DNA of 36,296 nt from Leptolyngbya sp. FACHB-36 (GTDB lineage Bacteria > Cyanobacteriota > Cyanobacteriia > Leptolyngbyales > Leptolyngbyaceae), in the NCBI RefSeq assembly GCF_014695955.1, contig NZ_JACJPG010000436.1, forward strand, positions 1 through 36,296, written 5' to 3'. The notes under the pieces were generated by a model that worked only from the letters and a program-made list of their open reading frames with translations, did no database searches and was not told where the DNA came from. Positions 9,517 through 18,234 of the stretch are shown in pieces. The position numbers and the translations under genes are program-made. Numbering within the stretch: position 1 is the stretch's first letter; each line of letters opens with the position of its first letter.

Positions 9517-10134
9517 ATGAGTAATCAGAGTCCATACGAACAGCTTGGGGTCACAGAAGAGTCGAGTTTTGAGGAAATTCAGGCGGCTCGCGATCGTCTG
9601 TTTGCTCAGCACACGGGCGATCGCAAGCAGCTAGAGTCTGTCGAAGCGGCTTACGACGCGGTGCTGATGGAGCGCTTGCGGATGCGCCAGGAAGGAAAAA
9701 TAAAGGTCCCCGATCGCATTCGCTTTCCAGAAAAGCTCGTTCAAGCCCCCAGCCCTGCTCCGTCTCCGACGAGCCAGTCTCCTAGTTGGCTTCAGCGACT
9801 GATTGATACCCCTTCCCCTAAAGACATTTGGCTTCCGGCAGGTGTTCTAACAGCGCTGTCTGTGCTGACTGCGCTGGTACCATCGCCGAACGTGCTGCAA
9901 ATTGCCTGGATTGCGGCATTGGGGTCAAGCTTCTACTTTCTGTACCGCAAAGAGTGGAAGCTGGGTCGAGCGGTACTTCTGGGGCTGCTTGGGTTGATCG
10001 TTGGCTTCTTTGTTGGCAGTTTATTTGGGGGACTCCTCCAGCCTCAGCTTGCGGCGATCGCCCTCAGGCAAGAGGTTTTTGCCACAGCCGCCACGTTCTT
10101 CATTCTGTGGCTCGTCAGCAGCTTCCTGCGCTAG
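9517..10134 (+). CDS. CPP1-like J-domain-like membrane protein
   Basis: The N-terminus (SPYEQLGVTEESSFEEIQAARDRLFAQH) is J-like but lacks the HPD tripeptide needed to stimulate DnaK. A basic linker and a proline-rich segment follow, then four hydrophobic segments: DIWLPAGVLTALSVLTALV, VLQIAWIAALGSSFYFLY, AVLLGLLGLIVGFFVGSLFG and TAATFFILWLVSSFLR. This architecture matches the CPP1/Cdf1-like family (DUF3353). The plant relative is a chloroplast envelope and thylakoid chaperone-like protein that stabilises light-dependent protochlorophyllide oxidoreductase. A role in chlorophyll synthesis here is inference from that relative. The purine-rich GGGAGGTGGAG ends about 10 bp upstream of the ATG. It is a single gene, convergent with hppD. 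Confidence 0.85.
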   Translation: MSNQSPYEQLGVTEESSFEEIQAARDRLFAQHTGDRKQLESVEAAYDAVLMERLRMRQEGKIKVPDRIRFPEKLVQAPSPAPSPTSQSPSWLQRLIDTPSPKDIWLPAGVLTALSVLTALVPSPNVLQIAWIAALGSSFYFLYRKEWKLGRAVLLGLLGLIVGFFVGSLFGGLLQPQLAAIALRQEVFATAATFFILWLVSSFLR

Positions 10135-10142
10135 CGGCTTGA

Positions 10143-10163
10143 ACTACACGCAGAAGCAAAATT
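10143..10163. repeat. Copy A of a split word shared with 15645-15680
   Basis: ACTACACGCAG (10143-10153) is followed directly by AAGCAAAATT (10154-10163). The same two words occur at 15645-15655 and 15671-15680, there separated by 15 bp. It lies in the gap between the convergent CPP1-like and hppD genes. Confidence 0.45.
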
Positions 10164-10222
10164 ACATGGAGCTAGGCTACCGTGCACCGCTTCTGCATGG
10201 CGATTTGCAGATGGCGATCGCG

Positions 10223-11317
10223 CTATTCGTGGTGGGCAATTCGGGCAAGGCTGCCTCGCTTCATTTGTTCGCGCTCGATCGCCTCAAACAGCGCTCGAAA
10301 ATTGCCTTCACCAAATCCCTGAGCGCGTCTCGACGCATTAGCGCTAGACACCTGGCGCTCGATTAGCTCGAAGAAGAAAGTGGGCAGCCCAAAAATTGGC
10401 TGGGTAAAGGTCTGGAGCAAAACGGCATCGTCGCCGTCCTGCCAGTCCACGAGAATTTCCTGCGCCTCAACTTGCTGCAAGTCGATTTCCGACAGAGGCA
10501 GCCGCGATCGCTGTCGTAGCTGTGTGTAGTAGCTGCTGGGCACTTGAAGTAGAGACACACCCCTGCAACGAAGCTGGGCGATCGCCGAGACTAAGTCCAC
10601 GGTTTCCAGAGCGATATGTTGAATTCCCGGTCCGCGATTGATGTCCAAAAACTCCTGGATCTGAGAGTTTGGCGAGGCAGGCTCATTAATTGGCAGTTGC
10701 ACCTGACCGAGAGGGTGCCGCATGACCCGACTGCACAAGCCAGAGTACGAGGTTTGGATGTCGAAGCGCTGCTGCGGCTGAAATCCTAAAACAGCCTCGT
10801 ACCATCGTACTGCCTGCTCTAGCTCGCCGCTAGCGACGTTGAGAACAAGATGGTCGATGCCGATGAACGAGGATCGGTGGGACGAAAAGGGGATGGACGG
10901 GTGCGGAGCGGGCAATAGGGAGGTGATGCCTGATCGCTCAACAAAGGTATGAGTCAGGTCGCCCCACGCTGCGATCGTGGCCCACTTGAAGCAACCGCTT
11001 TGCTGTCGTTCGATTTGGAGCGGCTGCCGCAGGGTTGCTCCATGCCTAAGCGCTTGGGCGACTGTTGCCTCAATATCGGCAACGCAGAATGCTACGTCTG
11101 CTACACCGGGCGGATGCTGCTGCAAAAAACCCGCAATAGGACCCGTGGGTGTCAGCGGCGAGCACAGCACCACGTAGACGGAGCCGCTACTTACAACTTC
11201 AAAGCAGCCTTGAGCATCTTGACTGCTGGCAAGCGATCGAAACCCCAACTGGTGCACAAACCACTCGCGGGTAACGCTGGCATCCTCCACGTAAAAGCGA
11301 ACATGGTCAATCTTCAT
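10223..11317 (-). CDS. hppD: 4-hydroxyphenylpyruvate dioxygenase
   Basis: HppD is an Fe(II) non-heme dioxygenase that converts 4-hydroxyphenylpyruvate to homogentisate. In cyanobacteria this feeds tocopherol synthesis (plastoquinone there uses a different route). Two vicinal-oxygen-chelate halves are visible: MKIDHVRFYVED at the N-terminus and GIDHLVLNVASGELEQAV from residue 153. The 2-His-1-Glu iron site is complete: His156 (GIDHLV), His234 (GIQHIAL) and Glu317 (FFFELIERQ). The length (364 aa) is normal. The ATG at 11315-11317 is the only sensible start. The upstream 265-bp gap is shared with the divergent RodZ-like gene. Confidence 0.95.
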   Translation of the reverse strand: MKIDHVRFYVEDASVTREWFVHQLGFRSLASSQDAQGCFEVVSSGSVYVVLCSPLTPTGPIAGFLQQHPPGVADVAFCVADIEATVAQALRHGATLRQPLQIERQQSGCFKWATIAAWGDLTHTFVERSGITSLLPAPHPSIPFSSHRSSFIGIDHLVLNVASGELEQAVRWYEAVLGFQPQQRFDIQTSYSGLCSRVMRHPLGQVQLPINEPASPNSQIQEFLDINRGPGIQHIALETVDLVSAIAQLRCRGVSLLQVPSSYYTQLRQRSRLPLSEIDLQQVEAQEILVDWQDGDDAVLLQTFTQPIFGLPTFFFELIERQVSSANASRRAQGFGEGNFRALFEAIEREQMKRGSLARIAHHE

Positions 11318-11582
11318 ATCGCTGTAAACCCAGGCTAAAGGCGTTTCTGAGTGTCAATTCTGCCCTGATCTACATAATTCTCTGGTCATCCTTTGGGATG
11401 TTGTCGGTTTTTCCGTTTCTCGCCCACGTCCGATCTCGTCTTGAATCTTTACATGTATTCACGGTTTTATCTATCATACTGACGGCACTGGACCTTACAG
11501 AACACAGCGACCAACAGGGTTATGCCTGATGTACTAAAGCATCACAGCTTACCTTGCGCTTTTTAAGACGGCACAGAGGGCA

Positions 11583-12386
11583 ATGACGAAATTAGATGCG
11601 GCTCAGGTCGAACAACTGAAGACCATTGGTGAATATTTGTACAGCGAGCGTGAGGCGCGCGCCATTCCTCTCGAAGAGGTGGCAGTAAGAACATTCATTC
11701 CGCTGCGTCTTCTGCAAGCGCTAGAAGTCGGGCAGGTCGATCGCCTACCGGAACCCATCTTCGTTCAAGGATTTATTCGCCGCTATGCCGACACGATCGG
11801 CTTGGACGGCATGGCGCTCTCGAAGACCTTCAATCCTGAACCTGCGCCCGTGGTGATTAAACCGTTAGAAGTCGAACCTGTCGAAGTGCTTCAGCCACCG
11901 CATGAACTGGGTACGCCACTTCCCCCTCGTCCAGTTGAATCTGCGGCAGCACCGCAGTCGATTCCGCCCTATCTATCGATCGCCCTTGCGGGAGTTGCTC
12001 TGCTGCTAATCGGCGTTGGGGCATTCAGCCTGCTAAACCGTCCGAGGTCCGTTGCCCCATCGTCAGCGTCTAGCTCTGCTGCAACCCAGCAAGCACTCAG
12101 GCCTTCAAGTAGCTCTTCCGCGCCTAAGTCAGCATCCGCAGGCTCGAATGCTCCCGTGCAGGCGACGATCGAGCTAAAGGACGACTCCTGGATGCAAATC
12201 ATCGCAGACGGCAAGACAGAGTACGAAGGTATTCTCAAGAAAGGCAACAAGAAGACTTGGAGCGCTAAGAAGAGCCTGGTGATCCAGGCAGGCAATGCTG
12301 GTGCAGTGCTGGTGTCCTATAACCAGGAAGCTGCAAAACTGCTAGGTGCCCCTGGAGAGGTCAAGGACATCGCCTTTCCTCCCTAA
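11583..12386 (+). CDS. RodZ-like helix-turn-helix membrane protein
   Basis: The order of parts is that of RodZ: a cytoplasmic xre-type helix-turn-helix (residues about 10-75, with IPLEEVAVRTFIPLRLLQALE and PIFVQGFIRRYAD), a proline-rich linker, one transmembrane segment (about 130-151, YLSIALAGVALLLIGVGAFSL), a Ser/Ala-rich spacer, and a C-terminal periplasmic domain of the DUF4115 type (VQATIELKDDSWMQIIADGK to the end). In rods RodZ links MreB to the wall elongation machinery. In cyanobacteria the role is less studied, so cell-shape function is inference. The length is 267 aa. AGAGGG lies just before the ATG. There is no mre gene nearby. Confidence 0.85.
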   Translation: MTKLDAAQVEQLKTIGEYLYSEREARAIPLEEVAVRTFIPLRLLQALEVGQVDRLPEPIFVQGFIRRYADTIGLDGMALSKTFNPEPAPVVIKPLEVEPVEVLQPPHELGTPLPPRPVESAAAPQSIPPYLSIALAGVALLLIGVGAFSLLNRPRSVAPSSASSSAATQQALRPSSSSSAPKSASAGSNAPVQATIELKDDSWMQIIADGKTEYEGILKKGNKKTWSAKKSLVIQAGNAGAVLVSYNQEAAKLLGAPGEVKDIAFPP

Positions 12387-12434
12387 GTCAGCACAAGCCC
12401 ATTGAGGCGTGATCTCAGCCGTTGGTTTGGCGTC

Positions 12435-13331
12435 TTAGCGAGTTGACAAGCTGCGCGGAGGCGTTGAAGCCGTAATCGAGGGGGGAGTTAGCACGATCGA
12501 GCGCCCTTCGGCTGCCATGAAGCTGTTGGGAAACGCCTCAGCGACTTGTTCTCCAACGCTATTGAGAAACTCGTCATCGTGCAGGGGGTCGTGGTGGAAA
12601 ATCACCAGGGTCTTTACGTTTGCGGCGATCGCGATTTTGACGGCTTCCTGCCAGGTAGAGTGCCCCCAACCAACTTTGCTTGACTTTTCCGAGTGGTACT
12701 CCTCATCGGTGTAGGTCGCATCGTAGATCAACACATCTGCCTCACGCGCCAAGTGCAGGACATTCTCATCTAACTGGTTGGGCAAATGCTCGGTATCGGT
12801 GACATACGCTGCTGAGCACCCACCCCAGTTGACCCGATATCCGATCGCCTGACCAGGATGGTTCAGCAAGGCATTTTCAACCACCACGTCGCCGATTTCG
12901 ACAGACTCCCCAACTGCCAAATCGTGAAACCTTAGATCGGCTCCCATAATTTGCAGCGGCACAGGAAAGTTGGGGTGGAGCATTTGGTCGTTCAACCGCT
13001 GCTCGATCGTGGAACCATTAGGCGCGATCGCGCCGTAGATGTGAAACCGATTGCCCTGAATGAACGCAGGCGTGAAGAAGGGAAAGCCCTGAATGTGATC
13101 CCAGTGAGAGTGCGTAAAAAAGATGTGCCCTTCAGTGGGCAATTGTGACAGAAGCGACTGTCCCAAGACCCGAATCCCTGTACCGCCGTCAAAAATTAAG
13201 CGGTGCCCTCCCATGCACATCTCGACACAAGGGGTGTTGCCGCCGTAGCGTACAGTTTTGGGTCCCGGGGAGGCAATACTGCCCCGAACTCCCCAAAACG
13301 TAATGATGAATTGGTTGTGCCAACTGGACAT
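12435..13331 (-). CDS. Metallo-beta-lactamase-fold hydrolase
   Basis: The zinc-binding HxHxDH motif is present as THSHWDHIQG (His74, His76, Asp78, His79). Other metal-ligand candidates lie in LLNHPGQ, YVTDTEH and IFHHDPLHDDE. The N-terminus ITFWGVRGSIASPGP with RYGGNTPCVE belongs to the branch of the fold that includes cyclic-phosphodiester and phosphonate-type (PhnP-like, RNase Z-like) hydrolases, and active-site completeness suggests a working enzyme. The real substrate cannot be read from the sequence. The length (298 aa) includes a short Ser/Pro-rich tail. It is convergent with the RodZ-like gene and has its own 110-bp upstream gap from surE. Confidence 0.88.
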   Translation of the reverse strand: MSSWHNQFIITFWGVRGSIASPGPKTVRYGGNTPCVEMCMGGHRLIFDGGTGIRVLGQSLLSQLPTEGHIFFTHSHWDHIQGFPFFTPAFIQGNRFHIYGAIAPNGSTIEQRLNDQMLHPNFPVPLQIMGADLRFHDLAVGESVEIGDVVVENALLNHPGQAIGYRVNWGGCSAAYVTDTEHLPNQLDENVLHLAREADVLIYDATYTDEEYHSEKSSKVGWGHSTWQEAVKIAIAANVKTLVIFHHDPLHDDEFLNSVGEQVAEAFPNSFMAAEGRSIVLTPPSITASTPPRSLSTR

Positions 13332-13448
13332 GGGGTTACGACCGTCGCGCTCCTATGCAAACTTTACTGAGTTTCCCGACTTCTGGCAGATGACAGCAAA
13401 TGGATTGTTCTTAGAGTACCTATATTTTGAGATACATCAATCATAGCT

Positions 13449-14243
13449 TCATGATTTAGGCTGAAATTTCCAGTTGTGCAGGCGCTGCAAGCCTAATTTT
13501 GAGGTCAAGTTGTACTGAAGCGGGGTAATCGTGATGTAGTTATCCCGGATTGCCTGGACATCAGTTGGTACATGCTCCAGTTCGTCGGCTGGTTGCTCCA
13601 CCTCTTCCAGCAGCTCGCCAGACAGCCAGTAGTAGGTGCGTCCTCTAGGATCGACGCGCTTGTCAAACACGTCGATGTAGCGGCGAACTCCCTGACGAGT
13701 CAGGGCAACACCCGCGATCGCTGCCTGCTCAACCGCAGGAACATTCACGTTCAGCAGCAGCAGTTCGGGAAGGGGTTGTTCGGCAAGCTGGGCAATCAGC
13801 GATCGAGCAAACGTGGCGGCAGGCTGAAATTCACGAGACGAAAAACTGGTAAGGCTAAAGGCAATGGCGGGAATGCCTTCGATCACACCTTCCATTGCCG
13901 CCGACACTGTTCCCGAATACAGCACGTCTGTTCCTAAATTTGAGCCGTGGTTGATTCCAGACAGAACAAAATCGGGAGGGCTATCCAGCAGCGCCCACAG
14001 TGCTAGTTTAACGCAGTCGGCAGGAGTTCCAGAACACGCCCACGCCTTGACGGTTGGGTGAAAGACCGACTCGACAATTTCAGCGCGGATGGGATGATGC
14101 AGCGTTAGCCCATGCCCCGTTGCCGATCGCTCCTGATCGGGGCACACCACCGTCACCTCATGCCCCGCTTCTGCCAATGTATCGGCGAGCGATCGGACAC
14201 CCTGAGAAAAAATCCCATCGTCGTTACTAATCAACAGTTTCAT
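13449..14243 (-). CDS. surE: 5'/3'-nucleotidase SurE
   Basis: SurE is a metal-dependent phosphatase of nucleoside 5'- and 3'-monophosphates, linked to stationary-phase survival. The metal site is intact: Asp8 and Asp9 in LLISNDDGI, Ser40 in [10 protein letters not shown] and Asn98 in [21 protein letters not shown] and [11 protein letters not shown] are further family marks. The length (264 aa) and N-terminus ([10 protein letters not shown]) fit the family exactly. It lies divergent from pheS across a 190-bp gap and upstream of the MBL-fold hydrolase on the same strand, 117 bp away, so co-transcription is possible but not shown. Confidence 0.96.
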   Translation of the reverse strand: MKLLISNDDGIFSQGVRSLADTLAEAGHEVTVVCPDQERSATGHGLTLHHPIRAEIVESVFHPTVKAWACSGTPADCVKLALWALLDSPPDFVLSGINHGSNLGTDVLYSGTVSAAMEGVIEGIPAIAFSLTSFSSREFQPAATFARSLIAQLAEQPLPELLLLNVNVPAVEQAAIAGVALTRQGVRRYIDVFDKRVDPRGRTYYWLSGELLEEVEQPADELEHVPTDVQAIRDNYITITPLQYNLTSKLGLQRLHNWKFQPKS

Positions 14244-14434
14244 CGTGAATCACTTGCACGTCCTACATCCCACACCCTACACCTCGCGCTTGGGTTTTGG
14301 GCCGAGATTTTTGTGCTTGATGGGTAAGGAGCCGCCGCAGGCTGTGAAATTGCTGGGAGAAGTCCAGTTCAACCTCTAAACTGATAGGGTGGAGAAAAGA
14401 GTTTTGCCTCCCGTTGACCCTCAAAGCTTTGACT

Positions 14435-15436
14435 ATGACTGTTCAGTCCACAGACCTTGAAGCGCAGCTAGACGCCATTCGTCAAGAAGCCCAGCAGGCA
14501 TTAACCGCCGCCGACACCTTGGAGCAGCTAGAACAACTGCGGGTGAAATACCTGGGTAAGAAGGGTCCAATCCCGCAGGTGCTAGGCGGAATGGGCAAGC
14601 TCGATCCAGCCGATCGTCCCCGCATTGGCGCACGAGCAAACGAGGTCAAGGATGCGATTCAGCAGGATCTCGATCGTCGTCGCACCGATTTACAAGCCGC
14701 CCAGATTCAGGCGCAGCTCGAAGCAGAAACTCTCGATGTGACGATGCCCGGAGTCTATACCCCTCAAGGACGCGTGCATCCAGTGAATGCCATGACCGAT
14801 CGCGTTGTCGATATCTTCGTTGGCTTAGGCTACACAGATGTCGAAGGTCCGGAAATGGAGACTGATTACTATAACTTCGAGGCGCTGAATTTTCCACCGG
14901 ATCACCCAGCGCGAGACATGCAGGATACGCTGTTTCTGCCAGACGGCAATCTGCTAAGAACGCACACGTCCTCGGTGCAGATTCGCTATATGGAAGCGAA
15001 CGATCCGCCTGTGCGAATTGTCATGCCGGGACGCTGCTACCGCCGAGACACGGTTGATGCTACCCACACCGCCGTGTTTCATCAGATCGAGTTCTTGGCG
15101 ATCGACGAAGGACTGACCTTCACCGACTTAAAAGGCACAATCCGGGAGTTTCTAACGCAGCTGTTCGGCGAGGTGCCGATTCGGATGCGCCCCAGCTTCT
15201 TCCCGTTCACAGAACCCTCTGCTGAGGTAGATTTGCAGTGGAAAGGTCGCTGGCTGGAGATTATGGGCTGCGGCATGGTAGACCCCAACGTGCTCAAATC
15301 CGTCGGGTACGACCCGGAGGTTTACACGGGATTTGCAGGCGGTATGGGTGTCGAGCGTTTAGCAGCGGTGCTGCACGAAATTGATGACATTCGCCGCCTA
15401 TACACCAGCGATTTACGGTTTTTGCAGCAGTTCTAG
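14435..15436 (+). CDS. pheS: Phenylalanyl-tRNA synthetase alpha subunit
   Basis: PheS is the catalytic alpha chain of the (alpha-beta)2 enzyme that charges tRNA(Phe). The N-terminal coiled coil (residues about 1-85) carries [12 protein letters not shown]. The class II core follows: [19 protein letters not shown], the motif 2 region [20 protein letters not shown], and motif 3 [20 protein letters not shown]. The protein ends DLRFLQQF, as is usual. I start at the ATG at 14435 ([15 protein letters not shown]); a TTG seven codons upstream is in frame but adds nothing conserved. The length is 333 aa. pheT is not adjacent, which is common in cyanobacteria. Confidence 0.97.
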   Translation: MTVQSTDLEAQLDAIRQEAQQALTAADTLEQLEQLRVKYLGKKGPIPQVLGGMGKLDPADRPRIGARANEVKDAIQQDLDRRRTDLQAAQIQAQLEAETLDVTMPGVYTPQGRVHPVNAMTDRVVDIFVGLGYTDVEGPEMETDYYNFEALNFPPDHPARDMQDTLFLPDGNLLRTHTSSVQIRYMEANDPPVRIVMPGRCYRRDTVDATHTAVFHQIEFLAIDEGLTFTDLKGTIREFLTQLFGEVPIRMRPSFFPFTEPSAEVDLQWKGRWLEIMGCGMVDPNVLKSVGYDPEVYTGFAGGMGVERLAAVLHEIDDIRRLYTSDLRFLQQF

Positions 15437-15463
15437 TGGCTGCTAGTGGTCTGTCAGATTTAG

Positions 15464-15538
15464 TTTGACGAGTCGCCGAGAGCCACGGGGTTGATTAGGG
15501 AAATTTTGACGGGTCTTCGACTCGTCAAAATTTCCCTA
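15464..15538 (+). terminator. Hairpin after pheS with a competing upstream strand
   Basis: The 16-bp perfect arms TAGGGAAATTTTGACG (15496-15511) and CGTCAAAATTTCCCTA (15523-15538) form a hairpin 60 bp after the pheS stop. TTTGACGAGTCG at 15464-15475 is the exact reverse complement of CGACTCGTCAAA at 15518-15529, which is part of the loop and right arm, so the two stems exclude each other. There is no T-tract. It may be a terminator or 3'-end structure, or part of the repeat cluster that follows. Confidence 0.5.
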
Positions 15539-15567
15539 GCGACACATTGGGAATGAGTGGGCAATGC

Positions 15568-15597
15568 GTTGGTCGATCGTTCCACCGATCGACCAAC
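15568..15597. repeat. Perfect inverted repeat
   Basis: The 12-bp arms GTTGGTCGATCG (15568-15579) and CGATCGACCAAC (15586-15597) surround a 6-nt spacer. A small hairpin, GTCCG-ctttaaa-CGGAC, follows directly. This is the second palindrome in a 325-bp gene-free stretch (15437-15761). Confidence 0.6.
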
Positions 15598-15620
15598 CGT
15601 CCGCTTTAAACGGACATCAA

Positions 15621-15746
15621 GTATAGCGGTTCTCGCTCGGTTAAACTACACGCAGCCCTGCCCGAAACGGAAGCAAAATTTCCCCTTCCCGCGAGGGAAG
15701 AAGGCAGGTTCTTTAGGCGTACCTTGCTGAATTGGAAACGCTATAC
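15621..15746. repeat. Possible small MITE-like element
   Basis: The 126-bp segment begins GTATAGCG and ends CGCTATAC, 8-bp perfect terminal inverted repeats that extend imperfectly inward. Inside are the split word also seen at 10143 and a hairpin, CTTCCC-GCGA-GGGAAG (15685-15700), capped by a GNRA tetraloop. There is no open frame. The reading as a mobile non-autonomous element is inference. Confidence 0.4.
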
Positions 15747-15761
15747 CTAGCAGCAAATAGC

Positions 15762-15968
15762 TTAACTCGCAGGATTGCGGCGCAGTCGCGCCCGTTCGAC
15801 CATTGCTTGAAGCCGCTCTAGTGGATAGTCTGCAACAAAGCTGTCCCAGGATCGGGCGTGTCCCGCAGCATCGTAGACGTACAGTTTGCCATTAATCGTT
15901 CGGCTGGAGACAACCAAATCCAGTGCTCTAGCCAGGTTAAGGCACTGCGTAACCTCACTGTGGGTCAT
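15762..15968 (-). CDS. Small hypothetical protein
   Basis: This is a 68-residue frame with protein-like composition. An N-terminal helix (EVTQCLNLARALDL) is followed by an apparent beta-hairpin (VVSSRTINGKLYVYDAAGHA) and a C-terminal helix with basic residues (LERLQAMVERARLRR). I do not recognise the family, though the pattern suggests a real small cytoplasmic protein of cyanobacterial type. The ATG at 15966-15968 has no clear SD. No neighbour suggests a role; it lies between the repeat cluster and the acetyltransferase gene. Confidence 0.6.
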   Translation of the reverse strand: MTHSEVTQCLNLARALDLVVSSRTINGKLYVYDAAGHARSWDSFVADYPLERLQAMVERARLRRNPAS

Positions 15969-16167
15969 GGGCGTTGTGGAAACGAAGGTGTAAACGAGGA
16001 TGGAAAAGCAAATCGATCAAGCGCTATTTCCACAAACGCCTAAAGCGTCAATTGCTGGCGCTTACAGAGCGTTAGGGCGACGATCGATTCAGGAATTCTC
16101 CTCATCCTAAGCGTAGAGGTAGGAATTTCCCTAGCGGTTTCTGAGGTGGTGACATGAAAATTTGCAA

Positions 16168-17025
16168 TTACTTTTCTCTAGTGAAGAATTGGTAATTACG
16201 CCAATCAGTGACCGGTTGGTAGCCGATCGCCTGATAGATTTTGTTGGATGTGGAATTTGCTAGATCGGTGAACAAGGTGCAGTACTGGTAACCGCGATCC
16301 AGAAACCGCTGGCTCAGTGCCGCAACACACGAGCTGGCATAGCCCTGCTTGCGATACTCAGGCGGCGTATAGACCAGATTCAGGTGCACCCCACGGTCCA
16401 AGAACGGCTGTGCACAGGCGATCGATACAGACGTTCCGTCTTGCCAAAAATACGCTGACTTCTGCTCCAGCACGCTTGTCAACCAGCGCTCTCGCTCAGC
16501 GGGATCTTGCGCCACTATTTCCAGTGCCTCTGCATTAAAAGCGTCGTACCACGACAACAGTCGATCGCGATCGACCTCGGTTGCTTGCCGCAATAAGCCG
16601 CTGGCTCTGGGTACAGGCTGTACTGCCGTCAATTGATGGATGCGGAGCGCCATGTCGAGTTGATAAGACTGCCCCGTGAGCGCTTGCCAGCACTGAGCAA
16701 ATCTCTCCGCTTCGGCAGTTGGGGCATTAACGCCGGGGGTACCCAAGCTGCTGTCGTAGAGGTCGCGGGCAATCAGGTTCAGAGCCGCCATATCCGAAAC
16801 GTGTGACAGTACAATCGGATATGGCGGCGTTCTGGCTGCAACGGCAACAACCTCTCCTGCCGTTTCTACAACCACTAGGTAGGGTAGCTGTGGGTAGCGA
16901 TCGGGATCGCGCATCAGCCGATTGCCAAGCCGCAGTAATAGATTGTGCGTCACTTCCGCTTGGAGCAGGTAGCCGTTAGCACGCTGCACAAACTCGTGGG
17001 CGCTATTGAATCGAACCAGTTTCAT
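16168..17025 (-). CDS. GNAT-family N-acetyltransferase
   Basis: The C-terminal third carries the GNAT acetyl-CoA loop, VYTPPEYRKQGYASSCVAALS (R/Q-x-x-G-x-A pattern), followed by CTLFTDLANSTSNKIYQAIGY, the typical strand-helix end of the fold. The N-terminal half (residues about 1-150) is an extra domain with a degenerate fold of similar kind, as in two-domain GNAT proteins of unknown substrate. The length is 285 aa, the start ATG at 17023-17025. The substrate cannot be told. It follows htpX on the same strand but is separated from it by a strong terminator, so it must have its own promoter or be read at low level. Confidence 0.88.
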   Translation of the reverse strand: MKLVRFNSAHEFVQRANGYLLQAEVTHNLLLRLGNRLMRDPDRYPQLPYLVVVETAGEVVAVAARTPPYPIVLSHVSDMAALNLIARDLYDSSLGTPGVNAPTAEAERFAQCWQALTGQSYQLDMALRIHQLTAVQPVPRASGLLRQATEVDRDRLLSWYDAFNAEALEIVAQDPAERERWLTSVLEQKSAYFWQDGTSVSIACAQPFLDRGVHLNLVYTPPEYRKQGYASSCVAALSQRFLDRGYQYCTLFTDLANSTSNKIYQAIGYQPVTDWRNYQFFTREK

Positions 17026-17068
17026 CCGCTTTCTCGTATGCCGATGGAGAAGACTACACGAGCACTAC

Positions 17069-17106
17069 AAAAAAATCGGACTTTCGATACTTCGATCGAA
17101 AGTCCG
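17069..17106 (-). terminator. Intrinsic terminator of htpX
   Basis: On the minus strand a perfect 12-bp stem, CGGACTTTCGAT / ATCGAAAGTCCG (arms 17077-17088 and 17095-17106), with a 6-nt loop is followed directly by ATTTTTTT. It lies 37 bp beyond the htpX stop and before the acetyltransferase start. This is a textbook rho-independent terminator, an arrangement not often so clean in cyanobacteria. Confidence 0.87.
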
Positions 17107-17111
17107 AGCGT

Positions 17112-17137
17112 TGAACTAGATAAATGAACTAGATAAA
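17112..17137. repeat. 13-bp tandem duplication
   Basis: TGAACTAGATAAA occurs twice in direct succession (17112-17124 and 17125-17137), between the htpX stop and its terminator. This is probably slippage. Confidence 0.75.
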
Positions 17138-17142
17138 CCCTT

Positions 17143-18024
17143 CTACGCCGCCACAGCTGGCTGCGCTTGCTGCTGGGCAATTTGCAGCAGGCGCTGAATT
17201 CGCTCTTCAGTTGAGGGATGCGTGCGGAACAGCGATTGCAGCCCTTCTGCCGATAGCGGATTGACAATCAGCAGTGGCGACATGGCGGGATTGCCATTCA
17301 TGGGAATTTGGTGACCGACTGCTTCTAGCTTTTCCAGCGCACGAGCAAGGGCGATCGGATTTCCCGTAATCGCAGCCGATCCCTGATCGGCGGAGTACTC
17401 GCGAGTGCGAGAAATCGCTAGCTGAAGCAGCGTGGCAGAAAGCGGTGCAACCACAATCAGAAACAGCAGACCGACAGGATTCGGTCCTCGGCGGCTGTCT
17501 TGCGTGACGGGACCAAACATAAATCCAAAGCTAAGGATTTGCCCCAAGTACGAGATGGCTCCGGCGATCGTCCCTACGACTGCTTGGGTTAGCGTGTCCC
17601 GATTCTTGACGTGCGTTAGCTCATGTGCCAGAACACCTTCGAGTTCCTCAGGGCTGAGCAGTTCCAAAATCCCTTCAGTTACAGCAACGGTAGCGTGTTC
17701 GGGATCGCGTCCGGTGGCAAACGCATTCGGGGATTTAGTCGGCGCAATAAAAATTTTGGGCGTGGGGATGCCAGCGCGATCGCTCAACCGCTCCACCATG
17801 CTATACAGCTCTGGTGCTTGCTCACGGTCTAAAGGCTGTGCTTGATAGGCTGCCAGTGCTGCCCGATCTGAGTAGTACCAAGAGCCAAAACTGCTCAGAG
17901 CGGCAAGAACCAAGCCAATAATTAATCCGGTTTCGTCACCAACCAGGTAGTAACCACCCAGGACTAAAATTCCACTTAGCAGCCCTAATAGAGCCGCCGT
18001 TTTCAATTGATTAATTCCAAGCAT
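17143..18024 (-). CDS. htpX: M48-family membrane zinc protease HtpX
   Basis: HtpX is a membrane metalloprotease that degrades damaged membrane proteins. Two N-terminal membrane segments (about residues 8-28 and 33-50) precede the catalytic domain. The zinc motif HELTH (His134, Glu135, His138) lies in EGVLAHELTHVKNRD, and the third ligand is Glu209 in SRTREYSADQGSA. Two more membrane segments lie between them (about 146-172 and 184-204). FRTHPSTEERIQRL near the C-terminus is conserved in the family. The length is 293 aa and the start is the ATG at 18022-18024. Transcription ends at the terminator at 17069-17106. The gene is probably monocistronic. Confidence 0.96.
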   Translation of the reverse strand: MLGINQLKTAALLGLLSGILVLGGYYLVGDETGLIIGLVLAALSSFGSWYYSDRAALAAYQAQPLDREQAPELYSMVERLSDRAGIPTPKIFIAPTKSPNAFATGRDPEHATVAVTEGILELLSPEELEGVLAHELTHVKNRDTLTQAVVGTIAGAISYLGQILSFGFMFGPVTQDSRRGPNPVGLLFLIVVAPLSATLLQLAISRTREYSADQGSAAITGNPIALARALEKLEAVGHQIPMNGNPAMSPLLIVNPLSAEGLQSLFRTHPSTEERIQRLLQIAQQQAQPAVAA

Positions 18025-18234
18025 ACGGCTTCAGTCATTGTTTGTTTCAGCCTCGCAAATTTCAGCGCAGAGGATGTCTACCAACTGAATGACTTTAGCT
18101 CCGCCGCTGGTCTAGTTCTTACTGGTGTAGTTCTTACAGCCGCCTAAAGAATTACCGCTACACTCCTTGCACAAATAGCGCCGCTTGCCGCATTCTAGGT
18201 AATCGCTATTCGCGTGTTCCTGCTCTAAGGCAGC

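Noticed and set aside
10001-10366. 121-codon plus-strand frame across the CPP1/hppD junction
   Set aside because: It lies in another frame of the CPP1-like gene and runs antisense into hppD, both of which have strong family matches.
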